Shown here: positions 33,778-45,757 of the stretch, in pieces | How the letters are laid out: each line of letters opens with the position of its first letter | How positions within the stretch are numbered: position 1 is the first letter of the stretch | DNA from: Dipteris shenzhenensis | Lineage: Eukaryota > Polypodiophyta > Polypodiopsida > Gleicheniales | Strand: one strand, 5' to 3' | Assembly (NCBI GenBank): GCA_047967505.1 | Contig: CM106538.1 | Length of the DNA stretch: 64,000 bases | Program-made: the position numbers and the translations under genes | The notes under the pieces: generated by a model | Database searches by the model: none | Told to the model about the DNA's origin: nothing | Seen by the model: the letters and a program-made list of their open reading frames with translations, nothing else

Positions 33778-34250
33778 AGGTGGAGGGGGATTTTCTTATT
33801 CAATCCATCCTTTGAAACTCTCCCAGATATTGGGACAATTTCATAAGAGGATTCCAATGGGAATGGACACAGGGCAACTTAGAACGCTAGAGAGTGTGGC
33901 ACCTTCAAGTTGGCATGGCGGTATATTATGTTGTGGATCTTGTTTGCTGGTACAAAGGCTCGAGTATATTATCAATACTTGGTGGGGCCACATCATGGAT
34001 TAGATTTTGTGCTTTCTTCTCAGCCTCAAATTGAGCTTTGTTCTTTTTGCACCCATTATTGAAGTGCCTAAAATTGAGCCTTCTCCACTTCTGCATTAGG
34101 GTATGGAGCGTCTTTTATTATAGGATCTAGAGTTGATGTTGATGCGCTTGGCTACTCATTGCTTCATAGAAGTATAGGCACTTGTTCTTTCTTTTGGAGA
34201 GGTCACCTTGATTGAATTGCAATAATAGGTCTCTTGATTTCCTCTTTTTG

Positions 34251-34634
34251 CTAGCATGCAATTACATTCACAAGTTGTGATAATATGCTTGTGGGCCCTA
34301 GACTTTGATGGTCCACCTCAATAATCCAAATTGGGATGTCAGGCTTAGCCTCATTTTGTTGTGGGACATTAATTTTCATGAGACAATCCATGTAGGCATG
34401 TCTAAAGCCACAATCTCTACAGAGTGTTTGGAAAGTAATGGGGCTATCACAATGAGAGCATTCCATGATTTGATGATTCTCCCTGCAACTGCAGCACTTG
34501 ATTGGCATTCGATATGTCTTGGGCCAAACTTTCACCACATTCTTGTCCATAGAGATAAAGATGCCCATTGCAGCTCTTCTTAAAGGAAATCCCATCCTTT
34601 GGATTAAGCCTTCTTCTCCTTCCACATAGTACAT
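34251..34634 (-). pseudogene. Gypsy cysteine-rich segment
   Basis: A 127-codon minus frame. Residues 47-84 hold Cys at 47, 48, 50, 59, 62, 72, 75 and 84 and His at 61 and 79, including three CxxC pairs (about 34383-34496). This resembles a small multi-zinc fold. It lies between the gag zinc knuckle and the protease. I do not recognise the family. The cysteines could bind zinc and nucleic acid. Confidence 0.5.
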
Positions 34635-34887
34635 TGAGTACTCAGCTTCAATTGTGAATCCACTTCCTCAGCTTGAAGTCATTGTATTGGAACTTGCGAA
34701 GGAGCTGGATTTGGTGCTCTTGGATATGGTCGTGTATCTGGATTTTTGAGTAATCGAGACTTGGGTCGGGAATAGGATTCAAGCCTGGAGCTAGGGGTGT
34801 TTGTACAAGTGCCGAATGCCTATACATTGGGATGGGTGTTGGTTGGTATTGTTGAGGTCAAGGAAGGTTGTTGCGCATGTTAAAGAT

Positions 34888-35841
34888 GCAACTATTTTTA
34901 TCATGCCCATTGACTATGCAGATGTGGCACCACAACCTTGGCAGTGGATTGGCTTGTGCATTGATCCTAGCTCTTAGGATGGGTCATTCATTTGATGTAT
35001 GATTGGCCATTCAGTGCAGACATCATACATTTTCTTGCCATGGATAAGTTTGAGGTGGCGTCTGAGACATGTGAAGCTTTTGTTCCATGGCCTACATTAT
35101 TTCTTCTCTTGGCTTCATGGTCATGGCCTCTAGGCAATCTTCATTAGACATTTCTGTAGTGGACTTGGATTTTCTCTTTTTAGAGTGCTTATCAAGCACA
35201 CTGGCTCTTCCATCATCACTGCTAGTGTCAGAGACTGTCGTGCCATCCTCAATGTCAATGGCTGCCACATGAGCAGCACTGAATGTTTCGTAACTACTAA
35301 TTTTTTTCATGTCTTTGCAGATTTTCTTCCTTAGGCCTGCAATGAACCAGGCTGTGAGGTATTTATCATTGGGGCATGGGTCACATTTGGCAATTAAGCA
35401 TTTCATCTTACCCAGGTACGTGCATGCATCTTCCCGTCGACCTTGTTTGAGCTTGCTTAGTTGGAGAGCAAGATCATCTTGTAGTCTCTCCATTTGGAAG
35501 CGCCTCTTGAATTCAGTTTGCAACAAGTTCCATGTGGCTTGTTCTTCCACTAGGAAGTCTAGGTACCATTCAAAGACTTCATCAGTTAAGGCCATAAGGA
35601 GCCATGCAACCTTGGTTTCATTTGATTGATCTCCTCTGACTCGACATGCGGCATCAAAATGTTGGAGGAATTTCGTTGGATCACTCTGGCCATTGTAATT
35701 GGAAAGTTTGAGTTTGCCCAGGGATCGCTTGCCTTGATTATTATTGTTGCAACCAAAATTGTTGCGAGGGTTAAAGAAATTGTCTCCATCTACTTCTAGT
35801 TCAAGGTCACCATCATCGTCGCAATGGTTGCGATCTGCCAT
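34888..35841 (-). pseudogene. Gypsy gag with zinc knuckle
   Basis: The likely ATG is minus 35841-35839 (MADRNHCDDDGDLE); upstream in-frame sequence lacks another ATG. The central retrotransposon gag domain reads LSNYNGQSDPTKFLQHFD, FEWYLDFL and TEFKRRFQ. A Lys/Arg-rich end (SKKRKSKS) leads to a stop near 35092. After it, in a related frame with stops, comes a CCHC knuckle CHICIVNGHDKNSC at 34888-34929. The gag core is open for about 250 codons, well kept for an old element. Confidence 0.85.
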
Positions 35842-36170
35842 ATTGTGACTTGGAGGAGTCAAATAGATTGGATGAATTTCAAGGGAGGAATTCACGGCAG
35901 ATGGTTGTCAGAGACATTGGTCGGAGCATAGTTGCATGTAGAAGTGTTGAGACATGGATCGGGTACCTCCTCCACAAGTCCAAGTGGTGATGTATGTGTG
36001 TTAGGGGGATTATACATGTGTTATTGTAGTAGGGACCATCGTGTTAATAATGTGCTTAGAATTGTCCCCCTTGAGCATGGGAATGTGCCGATGGTGCAGA
36101 CGGTTTGTCAATCGGAGGTCACGGTGGATTGTTATGAGCAAATTAGTGCAAAAAGGGGCCCACATGGGGG

Positions 36171-36246
36171 TCTCTGCATGTAAGAATTGTAAGACATTCT
36201 CTCTCTACATGTAGAACTTGCATCTAGGATGCACATATAGAAGTTG
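36171..36246. repeat. 76-base segment shared with 22609-22684
   Basis: TCTCTGCATGTAAGAATTGT followed by AAGACATTCTCTCTCTACAT through to GAAGTTG matches 22609-22684 with two mismatches, in the same orientation. The copies lie on either side of the Gypsy coding region. Confidence 0.85.
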
Positions 36247-36450
36247 CATGTTGCATGTAGGAGGAGTTGCATGTAGAAGTTGCATGTAGAACATGCATGT
36301 AGGAGTTACATGTAAAACATGCATATAGGAGTTGCATGTAGAACATGCATGTAGAAGTTACATGTACAAACTACATGTAGGAATCGTATGTAGAACTTGC
36401 ATGTAGAACATGCATGTAGGACTTGCATGCTGAAGATGCATGTTGAGGAT
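36184..36450. repeat. GCATGTAGAA minisatellite
   Basis: About twenty variants of GCATGTAGAAC/GTTGCATGTAGGA in tandem (GCATGTAGAAGTTGCATG, ACATGCATGTAGGAGTTACA). It grows out of the end of the 76-base repeat. Many ATGCAT and GCATGC palindromes are present. Confidence 0.85.
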
Positions 36451-38458
36451 TCCTAAGAGAGATTATTCCTAGCCTTATGAAACTACAAGTGAAGCTTTGC
36501 CGCTACTCTACACACATTTTGTGCTACCTAAGTCCATGTTGGCACAGAGACAACAACCCAGAGTAAACTCCATTAGGGTTAGAATGACCATTGACCAAAC
36601 CACAATTAAGGTTAACCAAGCCTGGTCCACCAACCTTATTTGCTAGGTGGCAAAACAGGTGACCATACCCTCTGTATGGTGAATCCTTTGCCACATGTCA
36701 CTACTCAGGCTAAGCTTGTGACACCAAAATAAAAAATATGCAACAAAATCTTGAAAAGATTCCATCCCACGATCCATCGGTGCATAGGATCTCGTAGTCT
36801 AGTGGAGCTTAGAAACATTGAAGGTGTTGGAGCCTTGAGCTCATTTTAGCATGCAAGAGTGCTGCTCCTTCGATGCAAGAGCTTGGAGTTGTAGGAGGTG
36901 CTTGCAGTCACCCGTCAAGTTGTTTGAGTAGCCACCCTAGTCACTGTGTGGCCAAGGATGAGGTCGGGATTGCGATCTTCTCATTTGTTGTTGTAGAGCG
37001 TAGGAGGCTAGCTAAGGTTGGTCATTTCATTACTGCTATCAATCAGTGGCACAAGTCATGACTATTGGGTTGTGTGTGGAGCGGAAGGTGGTCATTGGAG
37101 TTCGTGTTATGTGTAGGAGCCAATCATTGGAGTGTTTGTTGATGAAGGCCGCTGAGACTATTTGTTTGCCATTCCAAGAGATGTTGCCCACTGCATGTTT
37201 TTCTTACTTTGGCACCTGTTGTGTGCAATCGTGCAATCGAGCATTGCAGAGTTGAGGTAGTAAATCAGTGCCTTGAGTTCCACTTTTGTTGGATTTTTAG
37301 GCCCTCGAGCTGTTGTGTGTTCCGTTGAAGCTCTGTGGAGACACATGGCATTGTGTTACTGGAGCGGGGGTGCTTGTGCTATTGCATTGATTGGCCACCG
37401 ACACGTAGTCCTTCTCACATGAGAGCTTAGAGGAGTTTAGCAGTAGGAGATAGTGGGCCATTCGGGTCAACCAGTTGTTGTAGAAGTGGAAGTCTTGATG
37501 GGAGGCTGCTATTGGCGACATTGACAATTGTTGCATGAGTAGGAAGCCCTAAGTGCCGTTGGAGACTGCTATGAGATCATAGGAGCTTGATGGCCTAGCT
37601 CCTTTGGTCGTTGTTACCTTACACTGGCATCGATTGCTTGTTGTATGGTGGCTGAGGCTGGTTGTTTGTTGTTGCCTTGTGTAGGAGAAGGGACGTTGAT
37701 GTTAGTTGGCTATATCTGTGGATAGTCAAGATGGGTGAATAGCCTGTGGGCTTGCCAAAGATGGCATAGGTTCTTCTTGTCCTTGCAAAGTCACGTCTAT
37801 GAGTCATCTAGGCTAGGGAGCCATGGAGGCCGAGGTGCTCGACCTTTGCTTGCAGTCAAACGAACATTGGTGCAGTAGAGTTGCCTTTACATTATGAGCT
37901 TAGGAGCTTGAGACTTAGAGGTAGAGTGGGACATTAATGTTCAAGCAGTTTAAAGCTAGGAGCCGGTTGTAGCACTAAAGCTCGATAGTTTCTTAGATAC
38001 ATGAGTACACAGCTATTGAAGGAGGAAGGCATCACTGGAGGCTAAGTATTACACCCCTCAACAAGAACCATAGCTTACAAAAAAATTCCCTTGAGGAACA
38101 AAACTATATGAGGACCAAGAGACCAATGGAGAATATAAACATTCGATTAATCACTCAAGTATCCTCTCAAAGAAGAAATCTCTCTCTTACATGAGTAGAG
38201 AATGGATGGAATTGACCGTATCTCACCACCCATATATCGGAATGATGATGCAGAGTTAGAGGGAAGAAGGAGCTCTACAAGAAGAGCTAGGTGAGAGGTG
38301 AAGATGCCTCATGGAGAGGGCTAGTGCCTTGACTAAAGCAAGGGCTTAATGCCTTGACAAGGGTAAGGGCTTGCTCTCTCTCTAACAGAAAACTCTCTCA
38401 ATGGAAGATGCCTCACAAGGAGGGCTTGACACTCATCAAGGGAGTGGGATCACCATCG
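36451..38458. other. spacer, possibly the interior of a non-autonomous LTR element
   Basis: No coding family recognised. A PBS-like site and LTR at 38459-38790 adjoin it on the right, so the part nearest the PBS may be the interior of a gag/pol-less element. The other LTR was not found. Confidence 0.4.
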
Positions 38459-38470
38459 GCTCTAATACCA
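38459..38470 (-). promoter_or_regulatory. primer-binding site of an orphan LTR element
   Basis: Minus strand TGGTATTAGAGC, one base different from the initiator-Met site of Copia-1 and Copia-2, directly beside the LTR-like sequence at 38471. Confidence 0.7.
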
Positions 38471-38790
38471 TGATAGCGAGAGAGAGAGAGAGAGAGAGAG
38501 AGGGGAGTGCACACAAGATTGACTAGCTGTACACTATCTTGTATTGAACATAAACATGAATATATACATGAGTGCCCTATAGGTTGACTAACATGATAGT
38601 GAGAAAAAGAGAGAGAAAGAGAGAGAGACAGAGACAAAGAGAAGTGCACACAAGATTGACTAATTGTACACTGTGTTGTATTGAACATAAACATGAATAT
38701 ATACATGAGTGCCCCTTAGGGTTAGGGTTAGGGTTAGGGATTTCCCCTAATGCCCCTATAGGTATGGTGCAATTTACACCATCCTCAACA
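38471..38790 (-). repeat. orphan 5' LTR, internally duplicated
   Basis: It begins TGATAG after the PBS and ends ATCCTCAACA at 38790 (TG...CA). Inside, a unit of about 120 bases is doubled: a GA-rich run, GTGCACACAAGATTGACTA, TGTACACT, then TTGTATTGAACATAAACATG and AATATATACATGAGTGCCC at about 38471-38590 and 38590-38715. Four TTAGGG units follow. It resembles 57360-57606 in order of blocks. Confidence 0.65.
38716..38739 (+). repeat. four perfect TTAGGG units
   Basis: TTAGGG x4 inside the orphan LTR. It is too short and too interior to be a telomere. The related LTR at 57360-57606 has TTAGGGTCAGGG in the equivalent place, so the run probably arose by local expansion. Confidence 0.9.
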
Positions 38791-41030
38791 AGGATTTGTA
38801 TGCAAAAGATTGTAATCAAAATTTCAACGAACAAGCTTGTGCATTGCTTGCTTAAAGAGCTTCTTCTTTTCAAGTTGTGAGCTCACATTGAGAGTGTAAG
38901 CTACTATGTTAGCTTCTTTGCAAAGTGAGCTTAAGTGTTCCAAATCAGTTAATAGTGTTGGAATAATTTGAGTTTACTCATGAAAATGAAACAAGCAATT
39001 CTAATGTGAGTAGGATCTACAAAGTCTTAAAGTCTTTTAGCAAAAGTCTCTAGCTAAGTATTCTTGAGCTAAAGGTGATTACCTTATGCAAAGTTTGAGG
39101 CTTGTGTGTGGCTTGGTTGAAATCTAATCTATGAGATAATGTTGAGAGTAGGTTCTTTGTTGAGTGTTAAACCTATGAAATCTATGAGTTTCACTAATCC
39201 AAGTGAGTTAAAGTCAGAATAGGAGTAGCTAAGTTTCCTATTAAATCTAAGACAAATAATGCTAGTGCGAGTTGAATCTATAAAAACTATTTTATCTTAT
39301 TGTGCAAATTTTTGAGGACTTCTAAGCTTCTTTTTTTATTGTTGAATCTGAGTGTGAGTGTTCTAAATGAGTTGAGAGAGTTGGAAGAATTTTAGTATAC
39401 TCTTTTTTAAACAAATAATGCTAATCTAAGTAGAATTTAGAAAGTCTTAAAGCCCTTTTCAATGTAATATTCTTGAGCTTTTAGCATCTTAGTGTTGCTT
39501 TGAACTAAAGAAGCCTATTTGATCATTGGTGTGCCATCAAATGGGTTTTTTTTTAACACAATTGTTGTGGGCTTGATGTAGTGGGTCAAATATTTCATAA
39601 TAGTTCCTTTCTACAAAAAGTGCAAATAACACATCTACTTCATTTTTTTAAGAAAGAAAAAGTACTTGCTAGCTTCAGGGATTGTTTCTACATACATGTA
39701 AAAGCATTGGGACAATTTCAAGGCTTTTAAATGTTTTGTTCTTGATTTGGTAGGTAAATACTGGACATCAAAGATTGGTAGGCCAAGAGCTCAATCCAAA
39801 AGTGTTCAACATTAGCAAGAAGCTACCTTATGACGAGTAATAAAATACATTGACTTTGCTAGCCACATATCAAGAGTTATGTGTAAGGCAATCATTGGGA
39901 CACATTGCTGAAGAAAGATAAGCACATTTTCTAGGTTATAAATCCAAGTTGGTGTTTAATACTTGCTAGCACTAGTAGCTTGGCATTAATTTCATGCATT
40001 CTTGGTATCAATTGAATTTTTTAAATGTTTTATGGTGAACAGGGGTTTTGAGAAAGAAATCCAAGCTGAGAGAGAAAGAAAATTGCCTAAAAAGAATAAG
40101 AGGAAGAAAAGTTTGGCTTTTATTGAGGTCAAATTCAAAAAGAAGTTCACAAACAAGATCAGTATGTCAGGATAGATTATTAGGAGTTTATTCCTTTAAT
40201 GGAAACAAGTGGTTTGAGAAGGTGACCATCAAAACAGTAAAGAAAAAGGAATTCAAGCTAAATTTGGAAAAATTACAACATTTGTGCATTCACATGAAAT
40301 CAAAGAAAAGCGCAATCATCATGGAGTGCCTTCACGTGAAAGATACAATTTCATAATCCATAAATGTATAATAGAGTTTCATCCTACTACATGATCTTTA
40401 ATTTTATGGCTTGTGATAATACTTGGATAAACACGAGACAAGGATGTCCTATGTGCTCTATCTTTTGTGAGTATGTCATTGATGAGTGCCAGATCCAATG
40501 GCCCTAGTGTGGCCAGCCTTTGCATGTGTTTTTTGTTGTGCTATTTACACATACAAATTTGGTTTGCAAATTTTGTCTTCTACAAAAATCCATGGGTGTT
40601 TAAACCAAGTGTGTCTTCTTGCTACAAATATCCACACTGAGAAACAAGTGGTTACACATTCATTGCTTTCAAAGAGCAAGTAGTTTGATGAAGTAGGGAA
40701 GCTACTTGATGAAGGTTAGAAGCTTGAGCTCTGTGATGAAGTGAGGAAGCTCCTTGATGAAGGGGGGGGGAAATTCAAGGAGGAAAAAGAATCAAAGAAC
40801 CCTAATGAAGGAGATCAAAGAAGAATCAGGGCATCCTAGTGCGAGCCAACACTACAAACACACATGGGGATTTATGTTTTATAACAATGTGAGAATCAAA
40901 GAAGGTTGCATATTACAATTTTTTACAAAAATGTTAGTATTTATTCTACTTGTTATCAATAGTGATCTAGCTTTATTTAAAGAATATGGTGTATTAAAAC
41001 CTACATATTGGAAATAATACACTATGGTAT
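38791..41030. other. AT-rich spacer
   Basis: 38930-39480 carries diverged repetition of words such as AAGTCTTAAAG, GAGTTGA and TATTCTTGAGCT. No gene-like frame has an ATG and family resemblance. 40762-40770 is a G-run. Confidence 0.5.
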
Positions 41031-41459
41031 TCCCACCCTCTTTTTAAAGCTCACCTTTTGGCTTTCCCTCTCTCAAGTCGATTTTCTTGTTCTTGTAGGA
41101 ACAAAGTGGAGATAGGTTATGAACACAAGTGAGCAAGAGTGCACACATAAAAAGGCTCCAATAGAAATGTTCAAATGAAACAATACAAGTACTTGTTGGT
41201 ATATATAGTACCCAAGTAGTATTGGTCAACCATAGGGTTGACTTTATGCCTACAACACCATATCTTTGTAATGTCTTACAAATCCCCCCTCAAAGATATG
41301 GCTAAAAGTGCCCCGGAAACATCTCAGGTGTACCCTGTAGTCCCTAAAGTACCATGGTTGCATAAATTCATCCAAATGGATACGCAACCTATGGGAGTAC
41401 ATGAAAACAATGTCATTGTGAATCACTTCACAAACCCCCTTGACATTGTGAGAATGTCT

Positions 41460-41780
41460 CTGATCCTCAAGTCATGTCTATGTCATAAGAAAAGATCTAT
41501 TGATAGGGCTTTGGTGAAGATATCTGCCACATTGTCCTCAGATGGACAATAGATGAGATCAAAGATGCCATCAGAAATACAATCCCGTACATAATGATAA
41601 TGATTTTCAATGTGTTTCATGCGAGCATGAAAGATAGGATTGTTGGCTATGGCAATGCAACTCTAGCTATCACAGAAGATAGAGTTTGCTTCGCCATCTT
41701 GTGCATGATGCAAGTCATGCAAAAGCTTCCTTAACCACATTAACTCCATAGTGGTTGAATTTGCAGGTTAGTTTGCCTCT
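41460..41780 (-). pseudogene. Copia-3 RNase H, left part
   Basis: Minus reading MELMWLRKLLHDLHHAQDGE, IAIANNPIFHARMKHIENHY and SEDNVADIFTKAL, the Copia RNase H end. One TAG lies inside. It is separated from its N-terminal half (42546-42660) by the LINE piece. Confidence 0.85.
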
Positions 41781-41917
41781 AAAAGAGAATAAGAAGGCCT
41801 CACAAAGGCATATTTAGGAACACATTAGTTCTTGTATTGATTATGCAAATTGTTTGTAGCAATAATTAGTATCTTTAGTGTACATGGCTAAGTTAAGGCG
41901 ACTTGATGTTCATGTAG

Positions 41918-42545
41918 TTTTTTTTGTTTCTTTTTAATTAAAGAAAATAGCAGCTTATATCATAGGGGTGGTCAACCAGCAAAAAATAGGACCTAATTAC
42001 AAAAATTGGCCAACTATCAAGCTAGCTACCCTCGGCTTGCACTGCAAGCAATTGGGTCACAGCCCATTTCTTACGCAGGACCGGACTACCAAAAGGTATC
42101 TACTTACTAGTGGGTTTTGATGCTTGTAATCTAGCTCATATCCCTGAGGTTATTTTTAATCGGGGCTAGAATGAGTGATTCCCTATGACCCACTAGGACT
42201 CAATGTTGGAAGGCGATCTTGTTCCTCACTTCCCAAACCATCATACATACTATAGCTCTCAAGTACAGCCAGCATGCTACCAACGTAGATGGAAATCGGG
42301 ATGCATCTCCCATGATAACAGGTTCCCAAACTGCCATACATACTGCGCCTCTCAGGTAGGGCCAGCATGCTGCCCGTATCGATGGAAATCGGGATGCATC
42401 TCCCATGAGAATAGGTTTCCATTGTGAGCCTAAGTGGCATTTTGACGTCAGCCCCAAGTCTCTGATGGCCACTTCTACCCTAAGCCATACGTTCCTAGTC
42501 ACCATACAACTCCACATTAGATGGCAGACCACTTTTATTGAAGAG
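41918..42545 (-). mobile_element. LINE 3' fragment inside Copia-3
   Basis: The left edge is a T-run (GTAGTTTTTTTTGTTTCTTT), which is a poly(A) tail on the minus strand. The right part encodes VCHLMWSCMVTRNVW (RT-associated zinc-binding region) and VWEVRNKIAFQH, which resembles the LINE at 59211-59745 (IWEVKNIVVFNK). An inner duplication of about 90 bases repeats MGDASRFPS...ACW (near 42250-42410). It is 5'-truncated, as is common for LINEs. Target duplication not seen. Confidence 0.6.
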
Positions 42546-45500
42546 AGACTCGCTCTTTCTTCTTACTGAGCCATGAGATACAAGCTAAACCCAATGAGAA
42601 GCAATAGCTAGTAGTGGACTATCTATCGTCAATGTCCCTTGACCAATCTGAGTCGATGAAACCACTCAGCTCTAGATCACAATATGAAGCATAATGCAAG
42701 CCAAGAGAAAGAGTGCCATGGACATATCTGAGAACCCTCTTTGCTGCATTCCAATGTGTGATCATGGGACAATGCATGAACTAGCTCAAAATCCCTATGG
42801 CATAGGCAATATTAGGCCATGTGGAGCATAGATATATCAAACTACCAACAACCAACTGCCTGTACAAAGTGTCATCAAACTTTTCAGCAGCATCATGCTT
42901 ACTCAGCTTGAGTCCCTTTTCCAATGGAGTAGCCACAGGCTTATAGTTCTTCATTTTAAATTTCTGCAACAACCCCCTCGAATACTTTGTTTATGACATA
43001 AAAATCCCATCATGGGTCTGCCAAAACTCAATGCCAAGACAATAATGCAATAGGCCCAAATCTATCATGTCAAAGTTGTGACATAATGTAAACTGCACTG
43101 CTATAATTTGCTACAAATCATTGCCAGTGAGTATGATGTCATCCACATATAGTACCAACACGACCAATTCTGATTTTTGCTGTAGAACATACAGATTTGG
43201 CTCTGTATGAGTGTTTATGAAGCCCTGGGACATCAAAAATTGATGTATCTTTTGATACCACACAAGAGGTGCTTGCTTCAGCCCATATAGAGCCTTCTTG
43301 AGCTTGCATACCTTGTGCTCTTGTCCCTTCACCTCAAAACCTTGGGGCTGATGTACATAGACCTCCTCTTTAAGATCTCCATTGAGGAAAGTGGTCTTGA
43401 CATCCATCTGGTACACTGACCAACCATAAAATGCAGTAAGAGAGATGACAGAATGAATGATGGTCATCTTGGCCCCACTGGAGCTATAATCTCCTCATAA
43501 TCTACCCCCTCCTCTTTTGCATACCCCTTGGCAAACAAAACGGGCTTTGTATTTCTCAATTGTGCCATCTAAAGGGTATTTCACCTTATAAATCCATTTC
43601 ATGCCAACCACGCATCAACCAAGTCCCATGTGGCATTCTTCTCAATGGATTTAATCTCAACTTCCATAGCTTTCTACCATGCCAGATTATGCTGAGCATC
43701 CTTGAAGCTCTGAGGCTCATTTTTAGCTTCCATCACTGAGGTCATCAAAGCGAAATTGTCCTTTTTCAGATTTTTTTGAGTGCTGGCCCTGGTTTTCCCC
43801 AAAGTAGGTTGATCCTTAGCATCTTGAATGGTCAACCTTGCCCAACATGGAATAGATTTCTTTGCTGTACCGCTTGGGGCTACATCAACATCTTTAGTGG
43901 CCTCACGATGTTGACAATGCCCCCAAACATGAGGCTATCTATTCTCAATAATTCGCTACAAATGTGAAACATTTGAGGGAGAGCCATCCTCAACATGTGG
44001 CAAGCCATCTGAACTATGAGAAAGAGAAGGGGAAGCATCAAGAGACTCCATCTCATTATTATCAAATTGGATGATGTCTAAAGGGGTGTCATCTTATGGT
44101 GGCAAGTCTGCACTAGCAGGTTGCATGCACTCATTCTAGGAAAGAGAACATCTTTGTTGATTATTACCTTCCTAGTAGCAGGATCATAAAGCCTAAATCC
44201 CCTGCTATCAATGCCATACCCCATGAAAATGCATTTGACACTCTTGTCATCAAGCTTTGTTCGATGTGCATCTAGAACCAAAGCATATTCCACTGAGCCA
44301 AAAACTCTAAAATGACTAACCTTTGGCTTAAAGCCATACAAAGCCTCAAACGCAGTCACATTAACCAAAGATTTGGTAGGGCATCTATTCTGAATATAAA
44401 GTGGCTGTCACAATTGCTTCTCCCCAAAAAGCCTTTGAGACTCTCTTGAATTTCAGCATGCATCTCGTCATCTCCATCAGAGTACGATTCTTCCTCTCAG
44501 AGAGTGGATTATGTTGTGGTGTGTAAGGGCATGTCAAGTGATGTTTAAACCCATGCTGCTTCAAAAATCCCTGGAATGCATGTGACATGTACTCTCCCCC
44601 TTTATCTAAGTTGAGTATTTCAATTCTAGAATTGGTTTGGTTCTCACCCATAGCTTTGAACTCCTAAAACCAATAGAACACCTCATATTTTTCCTTCATG
44701 AGAAAAAGCCATGTGAACCTGGAGAAGTCATCTATAAAGGTCACAAAGTACCTTGCTCCTCTATGCATGGGAATAGTCATGGGGCCACATACATCACTAT
44801 GCACCATCTGTAACACTCTGGTTGCCTTGATCCAATTCTTGCCTTGTTTACTGAATGGCAAGTGATGCAATTTGCCAAGTGCACACCCCTCACACACTTC
44901 ATTTGATGGTTGTTGCAATTTTGGCATTCCCTAAGTCATATTATTGTTGTACAAGTAGGACAATGCCCTGTGATGGACATGTCCAAACCTGGCATGCCAT
45001 AAATCAGCCTAGGAAGTGTTTGCTATAGCCAATACCTTCTGATTATAAGGCTAAGCATCAAGCTTGTATAAGCCTCTGTCATATGTGCCTGTTGCTACAA
45101 CCTCATACCCTTTCTTTGGATCCTTCATCCTACATTGGTTATCCTGAAATTTGACCAAAATATGTTGATCGTGGGCAATGTTTGAAACTGAAATCAAATT
45201 TTGCCTCAAATCTGGAACATACCAAACATCTATGATATACTTAACTTTCCCATTATCAAGCTGAATGGGAATGTACCCAACTCCGATGATGTCTTTAGAA
45301 GCATCATTGGCACATGTCACATGGCTACTATGAATAGGTGTGATGCTCTCAAACCACTCTTAGCAAGGAGTCATGTGCTTAGTAGCACCATTATCGATAT
45401 ACCATGTATCACTTGCAACAAGGGAAGTAACCCTTGATTGATTTTCAGCATTCAAATCCCCCCTGGCATCCATCTTCTCATTAAATGCAGCAAACACAAA

Positions 45501-45599
45501 ATCTCTATTACCTTGGGCAAGATGAGCTTCACCATGTGCATATGAAGCACCAGTTTCAGTGTGGGGACAACAATAAGTCTCCATTGTCCACATCCACAC
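42546..45599 (-). pseudogene. Copia-3 pol
   Basis: From right to left: protease WYIDNGATKHM (about 45370-45400; Asn replaces the Ser of DSGA), pre-integrase CEGCALGKLHHLPFSKQ and integrase VHSDVCGPM, FVTFIDDFSRFTW (44664-44927), LNLDKGGEYMSHAF (44385-44651), YGFKPKVSHFRVFGSVEYAL (44078-44368), then RT YQMDVKTTFLNGDLKEEVYV, KALYGLKQAP and LVLYVDDIILTGND (43111-43467), PVATPLEKGLKL (42781-42972) and SGFIDSDWSRDIDDR (about 42600-42650). Frames are broken in at least five places. Confidence 0.88.
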
Positions 45600-45668
45600 C
45601 TATCCAATATCCACATCCATCAATCACATGGATGTTAGATTTAAACCACTCTAGATATATTGACGTAC

Positions 45669-45721
45669 AAATTTCAAAGGTAGTAGTAGTGGTAGTGGTA
45701 GAGGGGGTAGTAGTAGTGGTA

Positions 45722-45757
<36 letters not shown>

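Larger units (their letters stand above)
22609..36246 (-). mobile_element. old Gypsy (Metaviridae-type) retrotransposon, split by Copia-2
   Basis: Reading leftward: gag (35841-34888), cysteine-rich and protease regions (34634-33256), RT (30924-30316), RNase H (30383-30201) and integrase (30070-28520, resuming at 22866-22690). This is the Gypsy order, with integrase last. Outer limits are approximate. A 76-base segment at 22609-22684 recurs at 36171-36246 with two mismatches and flanks the coding part on both sides, so it may be part of the LTRs, but full LTRs were not resolved. A minus-strand TATAAATA near 22580 would suit an LTR promoter. Deletions, duplications, the 30940-32200 insertion and Copia-2 make it inactive. 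Confidence 0.8.
41040..45640 (-). mobile_element. Copia-3, old Copia element interrupted by a LINE
   Basis: A different Copia family from Copia-1/2, reading leftward. The left LTR ends CTTACA at 41280. Next to it lies a minus-strand polypurine tract (GAGGGGGGATT, 41281-41291). Coding runs from a gag/protease remnant (45360-45599) to RNase H (about 41460-41780). A minus TATATATA near 41200 suits an LTR promoter. The left LTR start and the right LTR were not found. Multiple stops and a LINE insertion show that it is dead and old. Confidence 0.82.

Noticed and set aside
38716-38739. Telomere or chromosome end
   Set aside because: Only four units, inside an LTR, with ordinary sequence on both sides.
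40048-40356. Basic 102-codon protein
   Set aside because: No ATG near its start and composition follows the A/G-rich DNA; no family match.
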